In this document: positions 1 through 8,013 of the stretch, piece after piece | Layout of the letters: every line of letters starts with the position of its first letter | Position numbering within the stretch: the first letter of the stretch is position 1 | NCBI GenBank assembly: GCA_963827515.1 | Contig: CAWHBF010000023.1 | Span: 124,001 to 188,000, forward strand | Origin: JABFSA01 sp963827515 | GTDB taxonomy: Bacteria > Acidobacteriota > Vicinamibacteria > Vicinamibacterales > UBA2999 | Reading direction: 5' to 3' | Length of the DNA stretch: 64,000 nucleotides | The notes under the pieces: generated by a model | The model's input: the letters and a program-made list of their open reading frames with translations, nothing else | What the model was told of the DNA's origin: nothing | Database searches by the model: none | Translations under genes and position numbers: made by a program

Positions 1-1
1 G

Positions 2-133
2 CTGGCCCCGATGCCGATCGGCAAACACGGGATCACGGGCACAACGGACGGCCAGGTCATGTACATCGCCGGGGGAAATCCCGAGTGCGGATTGGCCATG
101 TCGAGCAGGCTGGTGACATTCACGCTGCCGTAG
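2..133 (+). CDS. C-terminus of a Kelch-like protein (partial)
   Basis: The window opens inside this gene. The frame is open from base 2 and stops at TAG 131-133, giving 43 residues. The segment GKHGITGTTDGQVMYIAGG looks like a Kelch blade: a basic residue and His, a small-residue stretch, then a hydrophobic strand and Gly-Gly. Kelch blades form beta-propellers used for binding or, in the galactose-oxidase group, catalysis. Too little is present to name a function. It ends 16 bases before a palindromic repeat and upstream of the amidohydrolase run on the same strand. Confidence 0.5.
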   Translation: MAPMPIGKHGITGTTDGQVMYIAGGNPECGLAMSSRLVTFTLP

Positions 134-148
134 GAAGGCGCCAGGCCC

Positions 149-240
149 GGTCTTTAGTCTTTGGTCTCTTGGTCTTTGGTCTGCTGGGTGGTTCTGGCCC
201 CCACTAGAGACCAAAGTCTAAAGACTAGAGACCAGAGACT
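149..240. repeat. Inverted repeat of GGTCTTT-type heptamers, copy 1
   Basis: The left arm (149-182) is built of variants of GGTCTTT; the right arm (205-239) carries the complementary AAAGACC/AGAGACC units, so the element can fold into a long imperfect hairpin. It lies between the Kelch-like gene and the first amidohydrolase. A related element is at 2454-2565. It could act as a transcript-end hairpin or be a dispersed non-coding repeat. Confidence 0.7.
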
Positions 241-312
241 CGGCCCAGACCTTCATTGAATCCTCATGTATTCGGGTGTAGAGTTCGACTCGAATTCAGG
301 GAGGATCAGGCT

Positions 313-1380
313 GTGCCGAATCGCAGAGACTTCTTCAAGACTGTTACTGGAGCGGCGGCGGGCGCATACGTCGTCGGTCGTGGCGGCGCCGTCTCGGGTC
401 AGGCTCCCCCCGCTCGCCGGCAAGTCAGCATCGCCGGAAAACGTGTTCGCGTGGTCGATGTGCACGCGCACTGCGACATGCCCCTCGGTGACGTGGTCAA
501 AGGCACGCCGTTCGAGGAACAAGCCAATGCGGATCCCGAGCTCGAAGAGCGGATCCCATCGATGGACAAGGCAGGCGTGGACCTGCAGGCGCTCAGCATC
601 AATGGCTTCTGGTGGTACGAGGCCAAGGATCGCGGCCTCGCCCGTGCCATCTGCACCGCGCAGAACGAGGGACTGGCCAAATGGGTTAAAGCCCACCCAG
701 ATCGCTTCGTGGCCATGGCGTCCGTCCCGTTGCAGTTTCCCGATCTCGCGGCGGAGATGCTGCAGGAAGCCGTCACCAAGTTTGGGGCCAAGGGGGTCAC
801 ACTCGGCGGGCACGTCAACGGCGAGGACCTCTCACTGCCGAAGTTCGATCCGTTCTGGGCCAAGGCGGCGGAGATGAACGAGCTGGTGTTCATGCACCCA
901 GGCGGATCAGAGAACATCGTTCGCGACAATGCGTTTAGAGGTCGCGGCGCGCTCGGCAACATCATGGGCAATCCGCTGGAGACGACCTATTTTCTGTCCC
1001 GCCTGATCTTCGACGGCGTGTTCGACCGCCATCCACGACTGAAGGTATGCGGCGCGCATGCCGGCGGCTACTTGCCGTCGTATTTCGGCCGGACGGAGGT
1101 GGCGTGCGATGTGCGCGGCAACGCGAACTGCGCCAACAAGAAGCGACCCAAGGAGTACCTGAGGTCGCAGATTCTCATCGACACGATGATCTTTTCGGAG
1201 GAGGGCTTCCGACACCTCGTCGCCGAGATGGGAGTGGGCCAGATCGTCTACGGCACCGACAACCCCTTCAACTGGCCGGTCAAGGTTGATCTCGTCCTCG
1301 ACGCGCCGTTCCTCAACAACACCGAAAAGGAGGCGATCCTGAGCGGCAATCTGATGAAGCTGCTCAAGATCTCGACCTAG
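313..1380 (+). CDS. Tat-exported amidohydrolase, ACMSD-like, copy 1
   Basis: Metal-dependent TIM-barrel hydrolase or decarboxylase of the amidohydrolase-2 (ACMSD-like) family, 355 residues. A GTG start at 313 is chosen because GGGAGGA lies at 299-305 and because the paralogue at 1383 starts at the same codon with ATG. The N-terminus has a twin-arginine signal (NRRDFFK, residues 3-9) followed by an Ala/Gly-rich stretch, so the enzyme is probably exported folded. HAH at 51-53 is the usual first metal site; later FMHPGGS, CGAHAGGYLPS and YGTDNPFNWPV carry the remaining His and Asp positions of the family. It is followed after 2 bases by its paralogue, implying cotranscription. The substrate is unknown. 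Confidence 0.85.
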   Translation: MPNRRDFFKTVTGAAAGAYVVGRGGAVSGQAPPARRQVSIAGKRVRVVDVHAHCDMPLGDVVKGTPFEEQANADPELEERIPSMDKAGVDLQALSINGFWWYEAKDRGLARAICTAQNEGLAKWVKAHPDRFVAMASVPLQFPDLAAEMLQEAVTKFGAKGVTLGGHVNGEDLSLPKFDPFWAKAAEMNELVFMHPGGSENIVRDNAFRGRGALGNIMGNPLETTYFLSRLIFDGVFDRHPRLKVCGAHAGGYLPSYFGRTEVACDVRGNANCANKKRPKEYLRSQILIDTMIFSEEGFRHLVAEMGVGQIVYGTDNPFNWPVKVDLVLDAPFLNNTEKEAILSGNLMKLLKIST

Positions 1381-1382
1381 CC

Positions 1383-2447
1383 ATGCCGAATCGCCGCCAA
1401 TTCTTCAAGACCGTTGCGAGCGCGACGGCGGGAATGTACGTCGCGGGGCATGAGTTCACCGCCTCTGCTCTTCAGGCCCCAGCACGCCGTCAGGCCATGA
1501 TCGGTGGCCGTCGCGTGCGCGTCGTCGATGTCCACTGCCATTGGGACATGCCGGTTCCGGCGAGCATCGTCAAGGGCACGCCGTTCGAGGAGCGGGTCAA
1601 AGGAGCCGGGATCGAAGAGCGCGTCGCCATCATGGACAAGATGGGGATCGACGTCAACGTCATCAGCGTCAACGATTTCTGGTGGTGGGACGCGAAGGAC
1701 CCGGGGCTGGCGCGCGCGATTTGCGATCACCACAACCAGACGCTGGCGAAAGCGGCGCGCGACTATCCGGGACGGCTATACGGAATGGCCTCGGTGCCTC
1801 TGCAGTTTCCGGATCTCGCCGTGGAGATGCTGCAGGCGGCCGTCAAGAACGGGGCGCGCGGCGTCACCGTCGGCGGTCACGTCGGCGGTGAGAGCCTCTC
1901 GGCGCCCCGATTCGATCCCTTCTGGGCAAAGGTCGCCGAAATGGGCGAGCTCGTGTTCATGCACCCGAACGGCTCCGGCAACATCATCAAGGACGGCGGG
2001 CTGGCCGGCCGTGGCGGGCTGGGAAATATCGTCGGTAATCCGCTCGAGACGACGGTCTTTCTGTCGCGCCTGATCTTCGACGGCACGTTCGACAAGTTCC
2101 CGACACTGAAGGTCTGCGGCGCCCATGGCGGCGGGTACTTGCCCTCGTACCTTGGACGCACCGAGGTGGCGTGTCAGCGCGCCGGTCAGAACTGCATCAT
2201 CAAGAAGAAGCCGAGCGACTACATGCGGACGAATATCCTCGCGGACACGATGGTGTTCTCCGAAGAAGGTCTCCGCCATCTGGTCGCGGAAATGGGCGTC
2301 AGCCAGGTCGTCTTCGGCACCGACGTACCGTTCAACTGGCCGGTAACCATCGATCTCGTCGTGAATTCACCGTCGTTGAGCAACGCCGACAAGGAAGCCA
2401 TCCTCGGCGGGACATTGGTCAAGCTGTTGAGGATCCCGGCGGCGTAA
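1383..2447 (+). CDS. Tat-exported amidohydrolase, ACMSD-like, copy 2
   Basis: A 354-residue paralogue of the upstream enzyme with the same plan: twin-arginine signal NRRQFFK at residues 3-9, metal motif HCH at 51-53, then FMHPNGS, CGAHGGGYLPS and FGTDVPFNWPV near the C-terminus. The start ATG is 2 bases after the stop of copy 1, so translation is probably coupled. Sequence differs throughout while motifs are kept, which points to an old duplication and perhaps different substrates. A heptamer palindrome separates it from the third copy. The ORF is intact. Confidence 0.87.
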   Translation: MPNRRQFFKTVASATAGMYVAGHEFTASALQAPARRQAMIGGRRVRVVDVHCHWDMPVPASIVKGTPFEERVKGAGIEERVAIMDKMGIDVNVISVNDFWWWDAKDPGLARAICDHHNQTLAKAARDYPGRLYGMASVPLQFPDLAVEMLQAAVKNGARGVTVGGHVGGESLSAPRFDPFWAKVAEMGELVFMHPNGSGNIIKDGGLAGRGGLGNIVGNPLETTVFLSRLIFDGTFDKFPTLKVCGAHGGGYLPSYLGRTEVACQRAGQNCIIKKKPSDYMRTNILADTMVFSEEGLRHLVAEMGVSQVVFGTDVPFNWPVTIDLVVNSPSLSNADKEAILGGTLVKLLRIPAA

Positions 2448-2453
2448 ATTAGT

Positions 2454-2565
2454 TGTCTTTGGTCTTTGGTCTTTGGTCTTTAGTGGTTTGGGCTTTCGTT
2501 GGGCCCGGCTGGACCAGAGGCCAGAGGCTCGAGACCAGAGACCAGAAGACCAAAGACTAGAGACA
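2454..2565. repeat. Inverted repeat of GGTCTTT-type heptamers, copy 2
   Basis: The left arm (2454-2483) contains consecutive GGTCTTT units; the right arm (about 2513-2565) contains GAGACCAGAGACC and GACCAAAGACTAGAGAC. It has the same unit and architecture as the element at 149-240. It starts 6 bases after the stop of amidohydrolase 2 and ends just before the ribosome-binding region of copy 3. Confidence 0.75.
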
Positions 2566-2581
2566 GAGGAGAGAGGCTCCC

Positions 2582-3659
2582 ATGGCGAACCGGAGAGAGT
2601 TCTTCAAGACAATCGCGGGCGCAGCGGCTGGTGTGGCTGTGGCGGGCACTGCGGGTTCGGCCTCGGCGCTCCAGGCTCCCGCAGCGCGCAGGCAGGCGAT
2701 GGTGGGCGGACGCCAGGTGCGGGTGGTCGACATCCACTCCCACGCGACCGTACCCGGAAGTGGACCCCGTCCTTCTGAACACTGAATATGCCAAGCAGGG
2801 CGGGGGCCGTCCCCTCGGCCCAGACCGCGTCGCCCTGATCGACAAACAGGGGATCGACGTTCAGGCTCTGAGCATCAACGGCTTCTGGTGGTACGAGGTC
2901 AAGGACCGCGATCTCGCCGGTCGAATCGTGAGGGCACAGAACGAGGGCCTCGCGAAATTCGTCGGTCAGCACCCCACTCGGTTCGTCGGGATGGCCTCGA
3001 GCTCGCTTCAGTTTCCGGATCTGGCGGCGCAGCAACTCGAGGACGGCGTCAAGCGGCTTGGCCTGCGCGCGGCGGCCATCGGCGGCCACGTCAACGGCGA
3101 AGATCTCTCACTGCCCAAGTACGATCCGTTCTGGGGCAAGGCCGCGGAGCTCGGCGTCGTCGTCTTCATGCACCCGGGCGGCGCGGAGAACATCCTCAAG
3201 GACGGCGCGATGCGCGGACGGGGCGATCTGGGCAACATCATCGGAAATCCGCTCGAGACCACCTATTTCCTGTCGCGGCTGATCTACGACGGGACGCTGG
3301 ACAAGTTTCCGGGGCTCAAGGTCTGCGGCGCGCACGCGGGCGGCTATCTGCCATCGTATCTGGGCCGGAGCGAAGCGGCGTGCGAGGTCCGCGGCAACGC
3401 GAACTGCGCGAACAAGAAGAAACCAAGCGAGTACCTCAAGTCGCAGATCCTGATCGACTCGATGATCCTGTCAGACGAAGGGCTGCGCCACCTGGTGAAC
3501 GAGTTTGGTGCGAGTCAGATCGTCTACGGCACTGACAATCCGCTGAATTGGCCGGTGACCATCGATCTGATCCTCAACGCTGCCTGGCTGAGCAACCCGG
3601 ACAAAGAGGCCATCCTCGGCGGGAACCTCATCAAGCTCCTGCGGCTGAGTTCATCGTGA
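2582..3659 (+). CDS. Tat-exported amidohydrolase, ACMSD-like, copy 3 (frameshifted)
   Basis: Third tandem paralogue. The start at 2582 follows GGAGAGAGG and encodes NRREFFK plus an Ala-rich Tat signal, then VVDIHSHAT with the HxH metal motif. Around 2745-2760 the frame breaks: the first frame ends at a stop near 2785, while the downstream frame continues with YPEVDPVLLNTEYAKQGG and the rest of the family, including FMHPGGA, CGAHAGGYLPS and YGTDNPLNWPV. The two parts align with copies 1 and 2 as one protein of about 358 residues. A single-base indel explains it, either a sequencing error or a recent mutation. Copy 3 is closer to copy 1 than to copy 2 in its conserved segments. Confidence 0.8.
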
Positions 3660-3714
3660 TGTCCCGTGCCGACAGGCGTTCTGCCGTCGGCCGCGTGCTT
3701 GTTGTGAGGATCGC

Positions 3715-4632
3715 GTGAGACGACTGCTCATCCTCGGTTCCCTGTTGCTCGCCGGCGGCGCCTCCATCTCGGTCGCCGCCCGGCAGCAACCGGCCGCCGA
3801 GGCCCCGCGCGTCGTCGAAATCGACAAGCTGAAGGACAACCTGTTCGTGATGAAGGGCGGTGGCGGCAACAGCTCCGTGTTCGTCACGGCGGGTGGCGTG
3901 ATCGTCGTGGATACGAAGAACCCCGGGTGGGGCCAGCCGCTGCTCGATGCGATCAAGAAGGTGACCGATCGGCCTGTCACAACCATCATCAACACCCACA
4001 CCCACGGGGACCACGTCAGCGGGAATGTCGAGTTCGCCGACAACGTGGTGGTCATCGCCCACGAGAACACGGCGGCGAATATGAAGGCGATGCGTCCGAA
4101 CTCCTCGGCCGCGCCCAACCCGAATCCGCCGAACATCTTCCGCGACAACAACGGCAGGAACCTGCCCGATCGGACGCTGACTGATCGGATGACGCTCGGC
4201 AGCGGCGCCGACCAGGTGGACCTCTACTACTTCGGGCGCGCGCACACCAACGGCGACGTGCTGGTGTACTTCCCAGCGCATCGCGTGCTGCACATCGCGG
4301 ACATGTTCCCTGGCAGGGAGCTGCCGATCATGGACTCGAACAACGGCGGCACCGCGGTGGGCTACGCCGACACGCTCTCGCGAGCGCTCGCGTTCTCCGA
4401 GAAGAACGCCGACGCGATCGTCAACGGGCACTTCAACACCACGAGCACCAACGCCGACCTGAAGGACTTCATCCAGTTCGTCAGCGGGTACGTGAAGGAT
4501 GTCCAGACAGGGAAGGCTGCGGGGCGGACGGTGGAAGAGGTGGCGGCCGGCTGGAAGCCACCGACAGGCTACACGGCGCAGGTGCCTCGCGTTCGCGCCA
4601 ACGCACAGCTCGTCTTCAACGAAACCAAGTAG
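3715..4632 (+). CDS. Exported metallo-beta-lactamase-fold hydrolase
   Basis: A 305-residue MBL-fold protein with a signal peptide (residues 1-22). THTHGDH at 94-100 is the canonical two-metal site; FGRAHTNGD supplies the next His, HIADMFPG the bridging Asp and VNGHF the last His. The spacing resembles the periplasmic quinoprotein relay SoxH/PqqB-like group and subclass B beta-lactamase relatives, but no exact subfamily can be fixed. GTG 3715 is chosen as start; GAGG lies 7 to 10 bases upstream and the residues that follow form the signal peptide. It follows the amidohydrolase run by 55 bases on the same strand and may belong to that operon. A hairpin follows. Confidence 0.85.
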   Translation: MRRLLILGSLLLAGGASISVAARQQPAAEAPRVVEIDKLKDNLFVMKGGGGNSSVFVTAGGVIVVDTKNPGWGQPLLDAIKKVTDRPVTTIINTHTHGDHVSGNVEFADNVVVIAHENTAANMKAMRPNSSAAPNPNPPNIFRDNNGRNLPDRTLTDRMTLGSGADQVDLYYFGRAHTNGDVLVYFPAHRVLHIADMFPGRELPIMDSNNGGTAVGYADTLSRALAFSEKNADAIVNGHFNTTSTNADLKDFIQFVSGYVKDVQTGKAAGRTVEEVAAGWKPPTGYTAQVPRVRANAQLVFNETK

Positions 4633-4659
4633 AGCGCGAGACCAGCCGCAGACATCCCC

Positions 4660-4686
4660 CGGGGGCGCAGCCGAAGCCGGCCCCCG
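4660..4686. terminator. Possible terminator hairpin between convergent genes
   Basis: CGGGGGC at 4660-4666 pairs with GCCCCCG at 4680-4686 across a 13-base loop, 28 bases after the MBL-fold gene stop. There is no T-tract. The next gene converges on it. Confidence 0.4.
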
Positions 4687-4702
4687 AGGGTACGACGTTC
4701 TG

Positions 4703-4736
4703 ACTTTCTACTTGCCTAGTACTTTCTACTTGCCTA
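4703..4736. repeat. 16-bp direct repeat with period 18
   Basis: ACTTTCTACTTGCCTA occurs at 4703-4718 and again at 4721-4736, with degenerate copies (ACTTCTAACTTCTCTAG) running to 4764 where the next gene ends. It fills the gap between convergent genes. Confidence 0.75.
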
Positions 4737-4763
4737 TACACCTAGTTCAGACTTCTAACTTCT

Positions 4764-7739
4764 CTAGAACGTGTACCTGACTCCCATCTGAGCCGAGCGC
4801 ATCGTCCCGGCCTCGACCGGCACCATGAAGTTGGCGTTGTTTCGATTGCCCGTCGGGTTCCCGTAGTTGATCTTGTTCAACGCGTTGAAGACTTCCAGGA
4901 AGACGCTGACCGACTGCCTGTGCGGCAGCCTCAGCAGGTACTGCGCGCGCAGGTCGAGCAGCGTCACGCTGTTGCCGTCGATGCCATTGCGAATGGCTCT
5001 GCCGTTGCTGTCGAGCGGCGACAGAATCGGACGCGCGAGATCGTCCACTCCGCGAAGCGGCCGCTCGTTGTTGTCACGGTCGGCATTGACGTCGGCGCCG
5101 ATCGTCTCGTTGATCGGGTTGCCCGAGTAGTACTTGAAGATCGCCCCGGCGCTGAGTCCACGCCAGACATCGAAGTTGGCGCTCGTGACGAAGCTGTGCC
5201 GGTTATCCGAGCTGGAGCGCCCGTAGTCGTCGCGTGGATTCAGGTCGTTGGTGTACCGGACCGTCCTCGAACCAGGGCCGACGTCGTTGGAGTAGGACAG
5301 CGTGTAAGCGACCCGGGTGCTCCATCGGTTCGAGTGCCGTTTCTCCATGGAGAGCTCCAGCGAATCGAAGTCGGTGTTCAGGTCGTCCCGCGTCTGAAAC
5401 TGCAGCACGCGGCGGAACGCCACGCCGCGCGCCTCGGCTGGAATGAGGGTCCCGTCCGGGTCGAAAACGTCCACTCCAGGACGCGTGACCCGGCCATTGG
5501 GTCCGGGGGGGCCTTCGTTGATGTCGATGAGTCCTGTCTGGTCTCGACCGCGGTTGCCAACCTAGTCGATCGACGCCGCGATGTCGGTCATCAGCTCGTG
5601 TTTGACGCCGAGGCTGTAGCCCCAGAGGTAGCCCATGTGCCTGTCGCCGTCGAGCACCGGCTCGTCATTCACGAACTGCGCGCCGGCGCCGGGCTGGAGC
5701 GAGCTGCGAATGCTGGTGAGCGCCGTGCGACAGGCGGGGCTGATGGCGGCGAGCTGACCGTTGAGCGCCGGCTGCAGACAGACATGCGCGGTGGGAATGA
5801 TGCCGTTGTCGGCCGACCGATCCTCTCCGGTGTTGAAGGTATACACCTGTAGAGTACACGCCACGCCGGGCGAGATCGACCGCAACGGGGATCAAGTGGT
5901 ATTCGTAGAACTTGCCGAAGCCCCCGCGGATGACGGTCCGACCCGCACCCGCGGGGTCGTAGGCGAAGCCAATCCGCGGCGAGAGCGCCTTGGTCTCCGG
6001 CGTCAGCTCCTGATAGTCAAAGCGCAGACCCAGGTTGAGCGTCAACTTCTGACTCAAGCGCCACTGGTCCTGCACGTACCCATTGGTCCAGTCGTCTTCC
6101 GCATTGACCTCGATGTCGCCGAGGACGATGGAAAACTGCGAAGGATAGGTCCGTGGGTTGGCGGGATTGAACGGCGTATTGTGGCGGAACGCGAACGTCC
6201 CATTGTCGTTGGCGCCGATCCGCATCGGAGCGACCATCACGCGGTTGAACGTAAAGCCTGTCTTGAGCGTGTGATCCCCATCGGCGGTCACGTAGGTGAA
6301 GGCGTCTTGCAGCGTATAGTTGCGGCTGTCGGCTCCCCCATGCGCCGCGGCCAAACCAGTCGCGAAGTCGGAGTAGTCGTTCAACGACCCAATGTCGAAC
6401 TGATCGCGCCCGTTGAGGCCGACGAATTCCATCCCCTTGATCCATCCCGACGAATTCCACAGCGAGGGATCGAGACCAGCGTAGGCGAGGTTGCCGTCGA
6501 CGCGATCCTCGCCGACGTGTGAGAACCGGACCTCGTTGGTGGCTCGGTTACCAACAAGCGCCGTCCAGCTCACGTTGAACATGCGATCGTTCTCATCGAA
6601 CTCCACTTGCCGGTTGTCGAGTGTCTGACAGCACTCGAAGTCCTCACCAAGCGCCGGTGCGACCTCTCGCTGCCAGCGGAAACTGAAGTTCTGGCCTCCA
6701 GCCGTGTAGTCGGCGCGTGCGTAGGTGCTCAGTGCATGGATGACTGAGGCGTCGGCGTAGTCCGTCGCGATGGCGGCCGCTTCCGCCGGGAAGGAATGCA
6801 CAACAGCGTTATCGATCAGGTTCCGTTCGAGGTTGAAGAAAAAGAATGCCTTGTTCCGAACGATCGGACCGCCCACATTGAATCCAAAGGTCCTTCGGCC
6901 GCCTTCCGGATTCTCGTCTCCGTCGGCTTCGAGGAACGGATCGATCGCACGCAGCTTGTCGTCCTCGAAGTTGTAGAAGCCCCGGCCGCTGAACAGGTTG
7001 CTGCCCGACTTGGTGACGGCATTGACGATGACGCCGGACGATCCGCCGGTACTCGGCCGTGTACTGGTGCGTCAGTACCTGGAACTCGGCCATCGCGTCG
7101 AGCGCGATGCGCGCCTGCGGTCCAGTCCCTCCACCGTCGGTGTCCTGATTGGCGGCGCCGTCCACCGTCCAGAGATTGCTGGCGGTCGATCGCCCGTTCA
7201 CGTTGAAGTTCCCACCCTCGAACTCACCTGGCGTGAGGGCCGGTGTCATCCCCGGGACGATCTGCATCAGCGAGAGGTGGTTGTAGCCCTGACTGGGAAG
7301 GCCGTCGATCTCCGCGTCGGTGATCATCGAACCAATCCGGCTCGCCGTGACCTCGACGATCGGCGTCTGGCCCGTCACGGTGACGGTCTCAGCGACCGAG
7401 GCCAAGCCCAGCGTGAACATCAGGTTCAGCTCCTGGCCAATCCGGAGGACGAGGCCCTGCTGTGCCTGTCCCTGGAAACCAGCAAGATCGACGCGGACGG
7501 TATAGACGCCTGGAGTCAGCGTCGGCACCACGAACTGCCCTTCCGCACCGGTCGTTGACTCACGAACGATGCCGGTCGCTTCGTTGGTCACCGTGACAGT
7601 GACGCCGGGCAGAACGGCCTGCCCTTGATCGAAGACGGTGCCACTGAGAGTCGCGTTGCCACCTTGGGCAAACGCGATCGAGGACAAGGAGCCGCACAAG
7701 CACTGCCAGAACGCAAACCCCTGCGATCTGCTTGAGCAT
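4764..7739 (-). pseudogene. TonB-dependent receptor, Oar-like, multiply interrupted
   Basis: One outer-membrane receptor can be pieced together from several frames. ATG at 7739 begins a signal peptide (MLKQIAGVCVLAVLV); a break near 7690-7710 leads to AFAQGGNATLSGTVFDQG, a carboxypeptidase-regulatory-like domain. A second break near 7048 lies between HQYTAEY and GGSSGVIVNAVTKSG in the plug. A third near 5850 lies in the barrel. An in-frame TAG at 5562-5564 interrupts ASID-VGNRGRDQ, where related receptors usually have Tyr. The C-terminus, ending MGVRYTF, is intact and has the terminal Phe of outer-membrane barrels. It is divergent to the intact receptor at 8014. Four lesions make true decay likely, though indel errors are possible. 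Confidence 0.75.
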
Positions 7740-7771
7740 TCGAACCTCCAAAATTCGCCTGCGGGCGATTT

Positions 7772-7795
7772 GACACGCCGACCCGTCGGCGTGTC
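7772..7795. promoter_or_regulatory. Perfect palindrome between divergent receptor genes
   Basis: GACACGCCGAC (7772-7782) and GTCGGCGTGTC (7785-7795) are perfect 11-base inverted arms with a 2-base centre. It lies in the 274-base gap between the divergent receptor starts at 7739 and 8014. A consensus -35 hexamer TTGACA (7770-7775) overlaps its left edge, but no good -10 follows at 16-18 bases. The size and symmetry fit a dimeric repressor operator; a hairpin in the 5' leader is the alternative. Confidence 0.5.
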
Positions 7796-8013
7796 CATCG
7801 CGCTACATCTGCTGCCGCACCGATCCGTTGTCAATGAGCGGTGACCGCCCGTTTCCGCTCCTGATCCGTGAGTCCCAGGTCCACCACTGTCGCCCTATTG
7901 ACCGTCGTGCCGTCGATACTGTACCGTCCAACGGCGACGTACGATATCCAGTCATTGACCGACGAAAGTCCATCGAAGGTTCACGACTCTCAATCACCCC
8001 CAGGAGGATCCAC

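Noticed and set aside
149..2565. CRISPR array
   Set aside because: Repeats are palindromic heptamers without constant-length spacers, and no cas gene is visible.
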